Source of the DNA: an uncultured Erythrobacter sp.
GTDB taxonomy: Bacteria > Pseudomonadota > Alphaproteobacteria > Sphingomonadales > Sphingomonadaceae
DNA length: 64,000 nucleotides
Direction: 5' to 3'
Assembly (NCBI GenBank): GCA_947495695.1
Contig: CANLZP010000003.1
Span: forward strand, 62,001 to 126,000
Part shown: one piece after another, positions 1 to 8,965 of the stretch
How the letters are laid out: each line of letters opens with the position of its first letter
Position numbering within the stretch: position 1 is the stretch's first letter
Notes under the pieces: generated by a model
Databases searched by the model: none
Told to the model about the DNA's origin: nothing
Seen by the model: the letters and a program-made list of their open reading frames with translations, nothing else
Made by a program: the position numbers and the translations under genes

Positions 1-440
1 ATCTCGGCCTTAGCCTCTGCCAGAGCAGCATCAATCTGTTTGACCTGCTTGGTCAGCAAGACCCGCGGTCCCGCGGCGTTGTCATTATCCTTGTACCTGG
101 TGAAGCTGTATTGTGCAGCAATCCAGCCATGCATGGCGGCCCCAGGATCTCCGGATGTCAGGCGAAAGGTGCCTTCGGGCAATGCCTCTGCCAGCTTGGC
201 AAGGCACCAGCTGGAAAGATCCTCAGGATCGGACACGCCGCCCACCGCAAACCAATTGTCGCCATCGGGGATGATCCCCACCTGGGCTGCGCCGCCCTCA
301 AATTTTTGTGCGGCCAAGGAAGCGCGCTGACCCGAGGAAAGCGATTTTGACCAATCGGCAAAACCGTCCTTGTCAGTCAGGTGAATGGTGATCGCGTCTT
401 GATCGCGATCGGGCTGAATCAGATCGTTCTTGGTGCTCAT
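1..440 (-). CDS. Leucyl aminopeptidase family protein, N-terminal part (cut by window edge)
   Basis: Reading leftward from an ATG at 440 the frame stays open to the window edge and gives about 146 residues. The part seen matches the N-terminal, non-catalytic domain of M17 (leucyl/PepB-like) aminopeptidases: a small alpha/beta domain that ends in the motif RYKDNDNAAGPRVLLT, where the family usually has 'F-x-R-Y-[KR]' and then 'VLL' before the linker helix. The metal-binding catalytic domain, which would release N-terminal residues from peptides in the cytoplasm, lies outside the window. The gene is divergent from map with a 73-base gap, so the two may share a promoter region. The call rests on the N-domain only and could be upset by the missing part. 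Confidence 0.7.
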   Translation of the reverse strand, partial: MSTKNDLIQPDRDQDAITIHLTDKDGFADWSKSLSSGQRASLAAQKFEGGAAQVGIIPDGDNWFAVGGVSDPEDLSSWCLAKLAEALPEGTFRLTSGDPGAAMHGWIAAQYSFTRYKDNDNAAGPRVLLTKQVKQIDAALAEAKAE

Positions 441-513
441 AACTGTTGCTACTTAGTGCCGCAGCCTCGCTTGTCACTCGCAATTTGCGCAATTGGGGGC
501 TATATGCCCGCGC

Positions 514-1338
514 ATGAACCAATACCAACTCGTTGAAGGCGATGAGACCGTCTATCGTGACGGCACGATCAAGCTGCATAATGAACAAGGCTTTGAAGGT
601 ATGCGCAAGGCTGGCCAACTGGCTGCGCGCATTCTGGATGAAGTGGCCGATCTGGTCCAGCCGGGCGTAACAACCGAGAGCGTGGATACCGCAATTCGCG
701 GGATGATGCTGGATGGCGGGGCGGTGCCTGCAACGCTGGGCTATCGCGGCTATACCCACAGCAGCTGTATCTCGATCAACCATGTGATCTGCCACGGCAT
801 TCCTAACGACAAGGTGTTCAAGGACGGAGATATCGTCAATGTCGATGTCACGCCCTTGTTGGATGGTTGGCATGGCGACACCAGCCGGATGTTCTTTGCT
901 GGCGAGCCTTCGCTGAAAGCCAAGCGACTGGTCGATGTGACCTATGAATGTTTGATGCTGGGCATCGAGGCGGCACAGCCCGGCGCCCGATTGGGCGACA
1001 TTGGCGCAGCGATCGAGGCGCATGCGCGCCAGTTCCGTTATGGCGTGGTGCGCGAATTTTGTGGCCACGGTTTGGGCCGCCTATTTCATGATGCACCAGA
1101 GGTGGTTCACGCGGCTGAAGCAGGCACGGGTCCCGAGCTGAAACCCGGCATGTTCTTCACCATCGAACCGATGATCAATCTGGGCAAACCTTGGGCCAAG
1201 GTGTTGAAAGATGGCTGGACCGCAGTGACCCGCGATAAGTCGCTCAGCGCGCAATTTGAACACAGCTTGGCGATCACCGAAACGGGCAACGAGATTTTCA
1301 CCAGCAGCCCAACGGGTAAGGACCAACCGCCTTATTGA
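514..1338 (+). CDS. map: Type I methionine aminopeptidase
   Basis: Removes the initiator methionine from nascent proteins in the cytoplasm. The 274-residue product has the pita-bread fold signature and all five metal ligands of the family: D111 (NVDVT), D122 (HGDTSR), H185 (GHGLGR), E218 (FTIEPM) and E249 (QFEHS). It is the short bacterial form without an N-terminal zinc-finger extension. An in-frame TTG 21 bases upstream would add seven residues, but the ATG at 514 gives a normal MetAP N-terminus and is preferred. It is followed after 46 bases by an acetyltransferase gene on the same strand. Confidence 0.95.
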   Translation: MNQYQLVEGDETVYRDGTIKLHNEQGFEGMRKAGQLAARILDEVADLVQPGVTTESVDTAIRGMMLDGGAVPATLGYRGYTHSSCISINHVICHGIPNDKVFKDGDIVNVDVTPLLDGWHGDTSRMFFAGEPSLKAKRLVDVTYECLMLGIEAAQPGARLGDIGAAIEAHARQFRYGVVREFCGHGLGRLFHDAPEVVHAAEAGTGPELKPGMFFTIEPMINLGKPWAKVLKDGWTAVTRDKSLSAQFEHSLAITETGNEIFTSSPTGKDQPPY

Positions 1339-1384
1339 TCCAATTGTGAATACCCATGACGCAATATTCAGAGAATTCTGATTG

Positions 1385-1855
1385 ATGGTTGACGTCCGCA
1401 TTGAACCGCAAGTGCGTGAGCACGCCGAGGGCCTATTTGCAGCCTTGCAAGACGAGCGGATCTATAAGCACCTCGATGATGGCCCCCCTGAATCAGTGCA
1501 GGCCCTTTCCGAACGTATTGGGAGACTTTTGCAAGGTGCTCCAGCAGATTGCCCGGAAACATGGCTGAACTGGACCGTGTTCGAGGGCGATAATGTGGTC
1601 GGTTATACTCAAGCCACCGTCTATGACGATGGCACTGCCAGCTTGGCCTATGTCCTTTCGCCACAAGCATGGGGCCAGTCGATCGCTTATGCCGCAAGCA
1701 AGCTGACAATCGATTTGCTCAAAGCGATGTCTTCGGTGGAGCGTATCGTGGCTGATACTGAACAAGGCAACGCTCGATCAAAAGCTCTGCTATTGCGGCT
1801 TGGATTTGCCTATACACACGAAATCGATGGAGATGTTTTCTATCAATTGGACTGA
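1385..1855 (+). CDS. GNAT family N-acetyltransferase (RimJ/RimL-like)
   Basis: A 156-residue protein of the GNAT superfamily, closest in style to Acetyltransf_3 (RimJ/RimL type) enzymes that transfer acetyl from acetyl-CoA to an amine. Visible features are the N-terminal 'R-x-x-x-x-D' region with YKHLDDGPP, a central beta strand VVGYTQATV, a strand followed by the CoA-binding turn region around SPQAWGQSIAY, and the C-terminal NARSKALLLRLGF, which is the usual 'N-x-x-[SA]-x-x-[LV]-x-x-[LKR]-x-G-F' of these enzymes. The ATG at 1385 is preferred to a TTG one codon earlier. The substrate cannot be told from the sequence; proximity to map hints at a protein N-terminus but is weak evidence. Confidence 0.8.
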   Translation: MVDVRIEPQVREHAEGLFAALQDERIYKHLDDGPPESVQALSERIGRLLQGAPADCPETWLNWTVFEGDNVVGYTQATVYDDGTASLAYVLSPQAWGQSIAYAASKLTIDLLKAMSSVERIVADTEQGNARSKALLLRLGFAYTHEIDGDVFYQLD

Positions 1856-2062
1856 GCTGACTAAGCGGCATCGGCTCATTCAAGTATGCAGTTTTCGTAC
1901 AATTCGGCCCGGTCCAGCATTAGCTAGCCTGGCTCTATTGGGGCACCTGCAATTCCACCTCCAGTGCTGTGTCTTGGCCAAGCCGATTGAAGAATGTATG
2001 GCAGCCCCAACGCCATCCAATTAGCGATGGCAAACTTCATTTGGTTTCGTGAAAGGACCACC

Positions 2063-3748
2063 ATGCGCTTTGCTCTTCTGGCGTCTGCAGCCGCCCTATG
2101 TTTTGTTGCAAATCCAACACTTGCTGAGGAAGCCCCCGCGCCCCACAGCGGGCACCACGCCGAGCATAACGCATCAGATGCGACCGCCCACGCGATGGCC
2201 CACCGCGGCCGGCTTGAAGCTGATGTGCGATTTTTGGCTGGTGATGCGTTGGATGGCAGAGAAGCTGGCACCAATGGCTATGCACTGGCGGCGGGATATG
2301 TGGCTGGCCAATATGCCGCGATTGGATTGCAACCAGCAGGCAATGACGCAACCTATTTTCAGGCTGTCCCGATGCTCAGTGCGGTCTCGGTATTTGGCGA
2401 CCGCGCCAGCTTGGTTGTTACCGATTCAACCGGAGCACCTGCATTGCCAGCAGGCACACCGGGTGAAGACTATTTCACCTTCCCCAAACGCGGTGCAGCA
2501 TTAGGCGAGAGTGAAGGCGAACTGGTTTTCGTCGGACAAGCATTTGCCTCGGAAGGATATGAGCAGGACGATTTTGCAGGGCTGGACCTGACCGGCAAAA
2601 TTGCAGTGCGTTTGCGCGGGGCGCCACGCTCTCTCAATTCCGAAGAAAGAGCGCATTTTGGCGTGACCGCCTCACAAAGACTTTCAGAGCGTGGGGCCAT
2701 CGGTTCAATTTTGGTGCTCACACCTACAGACACAGACCGATTCCCCTATGAACAGCTCAAGCATGCCTATAGCGAAGCATCACTTTATTGGGCCGATGAG
2801 AATGGCGAGGCTTTCAACAAGGCGCCCAATGTCCAAACCTTTGCGGTTTTGAGCCCGGAACAGTCAGAGGCCTTGTTCAAAGGCCAGCAAATAAGTTGGG
2901 AAGATGTCACCAATTATGCGGCAGGTGAGCGGGACAATCTGCCTTCCTTTGAGATGGGATTGAGCGCCAGCACGCTTGCTCAGTCGACCATTGAAACAAC
3001 AAGCAGCCGCAATATCATCGGCATGGTGCCGGGCACGGACCCTGCTGTGGCCAATGAATTTGTCGTGGTATCCGCGCATCTTGATAGCACCGCCAACCCC
3101 AAGACACCCGAGGAAGGCGATGACGAAATCGCCAATGGTGCGATGGATAATGCGACCGGCATTGCTTCCATGATCGAAGCAGCCCGGATGCTGCGGGAAA
3201 ATCCTGGCCGGCGCCCAGTTGTGTTCCTGGCTGTAACCGCTGAGGAGCAGGGCCTGGTCGGATCAGATTATTTTGCGCGAAATCCAACCTTGGGTGACGG
3301 AGAGATTGTCGCGAATATCAACCTTGATATGCCCATACTGACCTATGAATTCACCGATGTGACAGCCTTTGGCGCGGAGCGATCAACGCTGTTGCGAGAG
3401 GTAGAAGCGGCCGCTGCCATCCACGGGATCACGCTCAGACCCGACCCCGTTCCCGAACAAGGGCTGTTCACCCGGTCTGACCAATACCGGTTTGTCGAGC
3501 AGGGAATTCCCGCGATCTTTCTGGTGACCGGCTGGGGCAATGGCGGAGAAGCCGCGCAACAGGAATTTCTGACCACCCATTACCACCAAGTTTCGGACGA
3601 GGTGTCATTGATTGATTTTGAGCAATTGGGCCGGTTCACTGATGTCAATTTCTCGATCATTCAAAACGTGGCCAACATGGCGGAAAAGCCGGTGTGGAAG
3701 GCGGGCGATTTCTTCGCCAAAACCTTCGGCGGCGAGATTGAACAATAG
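2063..3748 (+). CDS. M28 family zinc metallopeptidase, secreted
   Basis: A 561-residue exported peptidase. Residues 1-21 form a signal peptide (MRFALLASAAALC...TLA) followed by a His-rich mature N-terminus. A protease-associated (PA) type insertion occupies roughly residues 100-290, and the M28 catalytic domain follows with the expected zinc ligands and catalytic residues in SAHLDS, NGAMDNATGIA, VTAEEQGLVGSD, NINLDMP and the late HYHQVSDE. Such enzymes remove N-terminal amino acids from peptides in the periplasm or outside the cell. The start at 2063 has a good ribosome site (GAAAGGA, 2051-2057); an upstream in-frame start would bury the signal peptide. The preceding 207 bases hold no gene that I can support. 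Confidence 0.88.
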   Translation: MRFALLASAAALCFVANPTLAEEAPAPHSGHHAEHNASDATAHAMAHRGRLEADVRFLAGDALDGREAGTNGYALAAGYVAGQYAAIGLQPAGNDATYFQAVPMLSAVSVFGDRASLVVTDSTGAPALPAGTPGEDYFTFPKRGAALGESEGELVFVGQAFASEGYEQDDFAGLDLTGKIAVRLRGAPRSLNSEERAHFGVTASQRLSERGAIGSILVLTPTDTDRFPYEQLKHAYSEASLYWADENGEAFNKAPNVQTFAVLSPEQSEALFKGQQISWEDVTNYAAGERDNLPSFEMGLSASTLAQSTIETTSSRNIIGMVPGTDPAVANEFVVVSAHLDSTANPKTPEEGDDEIANGAMDNATGIASMIEAARMLRENPGRRPVVFLAVTAEEQGLVGSDYFARNPTLGDGEIVANINLDMPILTYEFTDVTAFGAERSTLLREVEAAAAIHGITLRPDPVPEQGLFTRSDQYRFVEQGIPAIFLVTGWGNGGEAAQQEFLTTHYHQVSDEVSLIDFEQLGRFTDVNFSIIQNVANMAEKPVWKAGDFFAKTFGGEIEQ

Positions 3749-3766
3749 GTCGCTAATTTGATGTAA

Positions 3767-3803
3767 TGCGAGGAGGTGTCAGCTTTGCTGCATCACCTCC
3801 GCA
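3767..3803. terminator. Hairpin between convergent genes, possible bidirectional terminator
   Basis: GGAGGTG (3772-3778) pairs with CACCTCC (3794-3800), and TGC/GCA extend it past a two-base bulge. It lies between the ends of the convergent M28 peptidase and ccmB genes. There is no T-run on either side, so a role in intrinsic termination is only suggested by position. Confidence 0.35.
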
Positions 3804-3821
3804 TCGTCGGCGCACCGGGGT

Positions 3822-4484
3822 TTATCCCTCGCGCGCGGCCCTGATCGATGCGCCTGCGGCGAAAGGGGCGATAGCGACCAGCAACAGGCTGATCGCTCCC
3901 ACAAAACCCAGCGTAGCAGGATCGTTACGGCCCAAGGCCCCGGCCCCAAAGATCAGGATCGGTAAGGCCAGTGGTATCAGCAGCAATCCGGCCAGTGCGG
4001 CTCCGCTTCTGAGCGAGGCAGTGAGCGCCGCGATGATGATGCCCATCGCAGCCAATCCCGGCGTTCCCGCTAGCAATCCCAAGACCAGCAGGCGCACAGT
4101 TTCTTGCTCTAATGCGAGCAGTGCAGAGGCGGGAAAGCAGGCAAGGATCAGCAAGGGCCCGAAACTGAGCCAATGGGCCAGTAGGCGTGCGCTCATGACC
4201 CATTCTTCTGACATGCCGCGCAGCTTGAATTGATCAAAAAAGCCCATTTCGAGATCTCGCGAGATCAGACCGTCCAAAGGCAAGATGGCGGCTAGAAGGG
4301 CCGCGATCCACACCACACCTCCGCCGGTTTTGGCGAGCATTGTGGGGTTGGGTCCAACCGCGAAGGGATAGAGCATTGCGATGCTGAGGAAGAACAACAA
4401 TGGCAGCGCCGCACCGGCACCATGCGCGCCGGTCAGCAAATTGCGCAGGTCGCGGGCGAGCAAAGTGGTGAAGGTGCTGCTCAT
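3822..4484 (-). CDS. ccmB: Haem exporter ABC transporter permease CcmB
   Basis: A 220-residue integral membrane protein with about six hydrophobic segments, of the usual CcmB length. The conserved N-terminal RDLRN region and the GLISRDLEMGFFDQ segment fit the family. With CcmA (and CcmC/CcmD elsewhere) it forms the ABC complex needed to release haem-loaded CcmE for cytochrome c maturation. Its start overlaps the ccmA stop by four bases, so the two are translationally coupled and co-transcribed. CcmC, CcmD and CcmE are not in this window. Confidence 0.9.
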   Translation of the reverse strand: MSSTFTTLLARDLRNLLTGAHGAGAALPLLFFLSIAMLYPFAVGPNPTMLAKTGGGVVWIAALLAAILPLDGLISRDLEMGFFDQFKLRGMSEEWVMSARLLAHWLSFGPLLILACFPASALLALEQETVRLLVLGLLAGTPGLAAMGIIIAALTASLRSGAALAGLLLIPLALPILIFGAGALGRNDPATLGFVGAISLLLVAIAPFAAGASIRAAREG

Positions 4485-5053
4485 GGCGCATACTCCGCCA
4501 AATCCAGCACTTGGATATCATCCATGGGGAAGGGCTGATGCGATGCCAGCACGCAGATACCTTTGGCTCTGCGATGCACATCCACCATCGCGCCAACATT
4601 CACAATCGCATCGCGGTCCAGCCCGTTAAGCGGCTCGTCCAACAACCAGATCTTTGGCCGTTGAGCATCCAGCCGGGCAAGGGCGGCACGTTTGCGTTGG
4701 CCAGTAGAAAGAAACCGGACCGGAACATCCATCAAATCGGCCAAGTCTGCAGGTCTGTGCGGATTGGTCCGGCCATCAATCGCGGACCAGAAATCGAGCG
4801 CTTTGCCCAATGGCAAATGCTCGTCCAGAGCGGGCTTTTCATCCAACAGGCCGATGGCGCCTACGCGATGCACTTGGCCCGCATAAGGGGTCAGCAATCC
4901 TGCCAAGATGCGCAGCAGGCTGGATTTTCCTGTGCCATTGGCACCGCTGACTTGCAGCACATCACCTGGTCCCAGATCCAGCGACAGCCCACGCAGCAGC
5001 AGACGGTCGCCCCGACGGCAGGCTATATCAGTCGCTGACAGGCTGGCTTGCAT
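4481..5053 (-). CDS. ccmA: Haem exporter ABC transporter ATP-binding protein CcmA
   Basis: A 190-residue ATPase subunit of the cytochrome c maturation ABC transporter. It has Walker [10 protein letters not shown] (37-45), an ABC signature LSTGQ (115-119) in the CcmA form rather than LSGGQ, and Walker B WLLDEP (136-141) followed by the D-loop LNGLD. The short length and the weak signature are typical of CcmA. It is the first gene of the ccmAB pair, reads away from the pterin dehydratase gene, and overlaps ccmB by four bases. Confidence 0.92.
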   Translation of the reverse strand: MQASLSATDIACRRGDRLLLRGLSLDLGPGDVLQVSGANGTGKSSLLRILAGLLTPYAGQVHRVGAIGLLDEKPALDEHLPLGKALDFWSAIDGRTNPHRPADLADLMDVPVRFLSTGQRKRAALARLDAQRPKIWLLDEPLNGLDRDAIVNVGAMVDVHRRAKGICVLASHQPFPMDDIQVLDLAEYAP

Positions 5054-5114
5054 GGCGTGCAGCGATAGGCGAAAGGCGATGGAGGAACAACAATTTGCGC
5101 GATTGGAGACGAAA

Positions 5115-5420
5115 ATGTCCGTGCCTCAGCTGACCGATGCCGAATGTGATGCCTTGCTGACGGCGCATCCCAATTGGTCGATTGCGCGTGTGGGTAGAGC
5201 GATCGAGCGCAAATTTGCCTTCGCCAATTTCAGCGAGGCGTGGGGCTTTATGAACCGCGTTGCTCTGCTCGCCGAATGCCATGACCACCACCCGGAATGG
5301 TTCAATGTCTACAATCGGGTGGAAATAACCCTGACCACGCATGACGCCGACCCCGACAATGGAGGCGGACTGTCAGAACGTGATGTTGTGATGGCAGGCG
5401 CGATTGACGCGCTGCTCTGA
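5115..5420 (+). CDS. phhB: 4a-hydroxytetrahydrobiopterin dehydratase (pterin-4a-carbinolamine dehydratase)
   Basis: A 101-residue PCD/DCoH family enzyme that dehydrates 4a-carbinolamine pterin, recycling the cofactor of aromatic amino acid hydroxylases; some bacterial members also help molybdopterin metabolism. The family core [15 protein letters not shown] with its catalytic histidines, and the downstream [10 protein letters not shown] strand, are complete. The ATG at 5115 is chosen because TGGAGA lies six bases upstream and the length then matches the family; an upstream ATG at 5079 would add twelve residues that are not family-like. No phenylalanine hydroxylase gene is adjacent. Confidence 0.9.
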   Translation: MSVPQLTDAECDALLTAHPNWSIARVGRAIERKFAFANFSEAWGFMNRVALLAECHDHHPEWFNVYNRVEITLTTHDADPDNGGGLSERDVVMAGAIDALL

Positions 5421-5429
5421 CGTTATGCG

Positions 5430-6248
5430 TTAGAGTTCCACGCCCAGCCCACGCTGTCGCATCTGCTTGCGAATTGTTCCAGGCATCCAACGGTGGAGGC
5501 GGCGCATCTTCTTGGCAAACTTACCCACTGTGTAGTGAAGGTCATCGCCATGCACGATGGACCAAACCACGTCAGCAACATCGCTGACGGGTGAGACTTC
5601 CATACCGCTCTCCTGCAAGGCTTCCTTGGCGGTGCGGTTGGAGTCCTCTTGGACCTGCGCAATCATTGGTGTGTCGATAAAACCGGGGCAAAGCGAGGCA
5701 ACCCGGACCCCATCCGCGGCCCATTCCGCATCCAGGCTCTCGGTCAGACCGCGCACGGCCCATTTGGTGGCAGAATAGGCCGCCAATCCAGGCGCACCGA
5801 TAATTCCGGCAATGCTCGCCGTGTTAATCAAGATGGATGTGGGCGCTGTCTTTACCAGATGCTCGTGCGCCGCCTGCGCGCCGAACAGTACACCTTTGAC
5901 ATTGATATCGATCAAGGCCTCGATCTCTTCCTTTGGCTGGTCAATGTAAGGCCCGCCATGAGCAATCCCGGCGTTATTGAAGACCACATCAATGCGGCCT
6001 CCAGCGGCAGTAGCGAAAGCCTTAAGCGCCACGTCCCAAGCATCGCGGTCACGCACATCCAATTTGTGCGAATATTTGAAGCCACCCTCGATCATGCCGA
6101 GCGTGTCTTCCATATTCTCTTCATTGATGTCGCCAATACCAACAAACCACCCGCGCTCGGCAAAATGTATCGCCACCGCACGGCCAATGCCCGAACCGCC
6201 GCCCGTAATGAAAATTGCGCGTCTGGCGTTGCTGGTGTGGTCGCTCAT
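5430..6248 (-). CDS. SDR family NAD(P)-dependent oxidoreductase
   Basis: A 272-residue classical short-chain dehydrogenase/reductase. It has the cofactor motif TGGGSGIGR (15-23), NNAG (91-94), and the catalytic S145, Y158 and K162 (Y-S-A-T-K). Substrate specificity cannot be read from sequence; 'D' at the end of the second strand (GIGDINEE) favours NAD(H) over NADP(H). GGGAGA lies seven bases before the ATG at 6248, which is why that start is preferred to an upstream in-frame one. The upstream region carries a striking cluster of TGTCAG/CTGACA half sites, which suggests control by a repressor shared with the next gene. Confidence 0.88.
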   Translation of the reverse strand: MSDHTSNARRAIFITGGGSGIGRAVAIHFAERGWFVGIGDINEENMEDTLGMIEGGFKYSHKLDVRDRDAWDVALKAFATAAGGRIDVVFNNAGIAHGGPYIDQPKEEIEALIDINVKGVLFGAQAAHEHLVKTAPTSILINTASIAGIIGAPGLAAYSATKWAVRGLTESLDAEWAADGVRVASLCPGFIDTPMIAQVQEDSNRTAKEALQESGMEVSPVSDVADVVWSIVHGDDLHYTVGKFAKKMRRLHRWMPGTIRKQMRQRGLGVEL

Positions 6249-6302
6249 ATTGTCTTCTCCCGATCTTGATATGGTGCCTGCCTTAGCGAGGCCCAAAGGC
6301 TT

Positions 6303-6330
6303 TGTCAGCTACTGACATTCATGTCAGCTA
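6303..6330. promoter_or_regulatory. Overlapping palindromes, candidate operator of the SDR gene
   Basis: Three half sites lie in a row: TGTCAG (6303-6308), CTGACA (6312-6317) and TGTCAG (6322-6327). The first two form TGTCAG-CTA-CTGACA; the last two form the perfect 16-base palindrome CTGACATTCATGTCAG (6312-6327). The 9-mer TGTCAGCTA is repeated directly at 6303 and 6322. The site lies 55-82 bases upstream of the SDR start. Its form is what TetR/MarR-type dimers bind; the regulator is unknown. Confidence 0.55.
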
Positions 6331-6337
6331 TTCTCGT

Positions 6338-8281
6338 TTAGCCAAGCCCTTGGACATGCTGAGCGCCTTCGACAATTTCGCCGGTCGACGAAGCCAAGAC
6401 ATCGCCCACTGGTTCGGCGCGACCGCCCAAACACTCGGCCAGAAAGTTTTCGGCAATCGCAAAGAAGCTGATCGAATTGACCGGACGAGCAAAGCCGTGG
6501 CCTTCATCGGGGTAAAGCACATAGGTGACGGGAATATTGGCGCTTTTCATGGCCGAGACGATCTGGTCGCTCTCTGCCTGTTTAACGCGGGGATCATTGG
6601 CCCCTTGCGCAATCAACAATGGTTTGGTGATTTGGTCAGCCTTGTACAGCGGACTGGCGGCTTTCAGCATTGCCAGACCCTCTTCGGTTTCCGGATTGCC
6701 CATCCGTTCATGGAAGGTTTTGACCATGGGCGCCCAATAAGGTGGAATGGTTTCCAGCAAGGTTTCCAGGTTGGACGGCCCAACAATATCCACCCCGCAG
6801 GCGAATGTTTCAGGTGTAAACGTCAATCCGGCTAGCGTTGAATAGCCGCCATAGGAGCCGCCCATGATCGCGACTTGATCGGCAACAGCGATGCCCTGAT
6901 CAATCGCCCAGTTCACCGCATCAATCAGATCATCATGCATGGCCAAGCCCCATTGCTTGTTCCCGGCATTGATAAAGTTTTTGCCAAATCCGGTGGAGCC
7001 ACGGAAATTGGTGCTGAGCACCGCATAACCGCGATTGGCCAGCATTTGGTGGATGGAGTTAAAGCCATAACCATCGCGCGCCCATGGCCCGCCATGAACC
7101 AACAGCACCATCGGTACTGGGCTGGAGGGACGGCCGCTTTGTTTGGCATCGGTTCCAGCAGGCAGCGTTAAATAGGATGGCAGGGTCAAACCGTCACGCG
7201 CCGTGATTTCAACAGTGTGCATCGGCTGCAGCGGCATTCCCTCCAGCTCTGGCCGAGAGACATAGAACGGCGTCAGCGTCCCCGCATCGCGATCATAAAT
7301 ATAGGTAGAGGTGGAGGCCGTCAGCGGGTCATTCCAGACAATCCAGGTGCGATCATCATCGGACCGGCTGGAAACACCCACTTCGCCTTCGAACTGGCTT
7401 TGTAAAAACGCAAATGCCTCGCCCAAGTCGGGATTGATGGCGGTCCATTCGGTCTTCAGATAATTGACCGAATAGGCCTCGATTTCGCCGGTCTTCGAAT
7501 TGCGCAAAGTGCCACCAATATCGGCCTTGTCATCTTGTGCGATCAGTCGACGCTCGCCACTCGTCGCGTCTTCTGCATAGAGGGCAGCGGTGTTGCGCCC
7601 ACGGCTGTCGAGCCAATAGAGCGTCTGGCCATCATGGGTGTAGCCGGCCGGATTTGTGGTGAGCGAATCCTCCATTTCGGTCGCGGTGAAGGGCTCTTCC
7701 TCAACCAAATTATCGATCACGCGAAAGTAATCTGTGCCGCCTGCATCATTTTGGCGCAGCGCCATCCGCAAGGTCAGGGTGTCATCGGCCATGAAGCCGG
7801 CATAGCCATTGTTTTCCATGACCAGATCAAGCTTGCCCGTGTTGAGGTTCAAGCGATGCACGTCGTGATATTGTGGGTCACGATTGTTGAGCCCAATCAG
7901 GATCGTATCGCGGATGCTTTCTGATCCGCCGACAATATCGACCCTGGTGTTCTCGAACGGGGTCAGCGATGTTTCTTCGCCCGTGGCAATGTTGACGCCA
8001 TACAGCAGGAAATTTTCGTCGCCGCCTTTGTCCTGAATATACAGCAGGCTGCCCGAATCGGGCGACCACATATATTGCTGGATCGGACGCTCGGTTGATT
8101 GCGTCATCACCTTGGCAGCGGTGGGATCGCTGGCCGGGGCCAGCCAGATATTCAGCACATCCTCATGCGGTGCCAACCAGCTGAGCCATTGTCCGTCCGG
8201 GCTGATTTTGCCCATAGCGCGGCTGGGATTGCCGAACAGGGCATCGCGCGGGATCAATGGAAATTGGTCGATGGACGGCAT
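6338..8281 (-). CDS. S9 family prolyl oligopeptidase / acylaminoacyl-peptidase-like serine peptidase
   Basis: A 647-residue protein with an N-terminal beta-propeller (about residues 15-340) and a C-terminal alpha/beta hydrolase domain. The catalytic triad is visible: S476 in GGSYGGYS, D563 in GANDPRV and H595 in PDEGHGF; the oxyanion region LLVHGGPWARDG is present. No signal peptide is seen, so it is probably cytoplasmic, cutting short peptides or removing blocked N-terminal residues. GGGAGA sits five bases before the ATG. It is downstream of, and on the same strand as, the AlkA-like gene but 66 bases away, and it carries in its leader an 11-base sequence shared with the SDR promoter. Confidence 0.88.
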   Translation of the reverse strand: MPSIDQFPLIPRDALFGNPSRAMGKISPDGQWLSWLAPHEDVLNIWLAPASDPTAAKVMTQSTERPIQQYMWSPDSGSLLYIQDKGGDENFLLYGVNIATGEETSLTPFENTRVDIVGGSESIRDTILIGLNNRDPQYHDVHRLNLNTGKLDLVMENNGYAGFMADDTLTLRMALRQNDAGGTDYFRVIDNLVEEEPFTATEMEDSLTTNPAGYTHDGQTLYWLDSRGRNTAALYAEDATSGERRLIAQDDKADIGGTLRNSKTGEIEAYSVNYLKTEWTAINPDLGEAFAFLQSQFEGEVGVSSRSDDDRTWIVWNDPLTASTSTYIYDRDAGTLTPFYVSRPELEGMPLQPMHTVEITARDGLTLPSYLTLPAGTDAKQSGRPSSPVPMVLLVHGGPWARDGYGFNSIHQMLANRGYAVLSTNFRGSTGFGKNFINAGNKQWGLAMHDDLIDAVNWAIDQGIAVADQVAIMGGSYGGYSTLAGLTFTPETFACGVDIVGPSNLETLLETIPPYWAPMVKTFHERMGNPETEEGLAMLKAASPLYKADQITKPLLIAQGANDPRVKQAESDQIVSAMKSANIPVTYVLYPDEGHGFARPVNSISFFAIAENFLAECLGGRAEPVGDVLASSTGEIVEGAQHVQGLG

Positions 8282-8294
8282 GAAATTCTCCCTA

Positions 8295-8312
8295 TGGTCA
8301 GCATGTCAGCTA
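8295..8312. promoter_or_regulatory. Candidate operator of the S9 peptidase gene, shared with the SDR gene
   Basis: On the - strand the leader reads TAGCTGACATG then CTGACCA, ending about 14 bases before the start codon. The 11-mer TAGCTGACATG (8302-8312 reversed) is identical to one in the SDR operator at 6320-6330. Only one perfect half site plus one imperfect direct copy is present, so it is weaker than the SDR site. Confidence 0.4.
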
Positions 8313-8347
8313 AGCATGGCAGGGCGAATTGCAAATGTGCAGGGCTG

Positions 8348-8965
8348 TTACAGCGCCGGATTGTCGTAATAATGCCAGGTGAATATCGCCATAGCGCCGC
8401 GATGCGGTGACCAGCGATCCGCCAGTACGCGGGCTTCTTTCTCGCTCGGGCGCTGTTCCAGTTTGAGCAATCTTTTGACCCCTTCTTGCACGGCCAAATC
8501 GCCTGCTGGCCAGATATCGGGGCGCCCTTCTGCGAACAGCAAATATATCTCGGCAGACCATCTGCCGATGCCCTTGATCAAAGTCAGTTCGGTGATCGCT
8601 GCCTCATCATCGGCTGGCAAATTTTCAAGGTCGAGCGTCCCGGCATGCACCAGTTCGCACAGCGATCGGACATAGCCTTGTTTCTGGCGGGACAGACCGC
8701 AGGCCCGCAGACTGTCAAAGTCGCGCGCTAAAATCTCGCTGGGCACCATATCTTTGCCCAATTCCGCCTCCAGTTTGTTCCACACGCTGGCCGCTGCTGC
8801 GACTGAAACTTGCTGACCCACGATGGTCCGCAACAAAGTGCGATATCCGGTTGGGCGGATACGCGCCTCTGGATAGCCGACCAGCTCCAACGCTTCAGCA
8901 ACGCTGGCATCTTGGCTGGCAACCGAATTTAGGCTCGCTTCTATTGCGCCCGCGCTCAGACCCAC
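8348..8965 (-). CDS. DNA-3-methyladenine glycosylase II (AlkA-like)
   Basis: A 205-residue HhH-GPD superfamily glycosylase that excises alkylated bases in base-excision repair. The motif IVGQQVS (48-54), the helix-hairpin-helix LIKGIGRWSAE (129-139) and the catalytic aspartate D156 in WPAGDLAVQ are all present. It lacks the N-terminal domain of E. coli AlkA and is the compact form common in proteobacteria. It starts at a GTG with GAGGAA seven bases upstream. Four-cysteine iron-sulfur ligands as in Nth/MutY are absent, which excludes those enzymes. Confidence 0.88.
   Translation of the reverse strand: MGLSAGAIEASLNSVASQDASVAEALELVGYPEARIRPTGYRTLLRTIVGQQVSVAAAASVWNKLEAELGKDMVPSEILARDFDSLRACGLSRQKQGYVRSLCELVHAGTLDLENLPADDEAAITELTLIKGIGRWSAEIYLLFAEGRPDIWPAGDLAVQEGVKRLLKLEQRPSEKEARVLADRWSPHRGAMAIFTWHYYDNPAL

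Noticed and set aside
1856-2062. A small gene or RNA in the gap before the M28 peptidase
   Set aside because: No frame with a ribosome site and no convincing hairpin; only a leader or promoter is likely.
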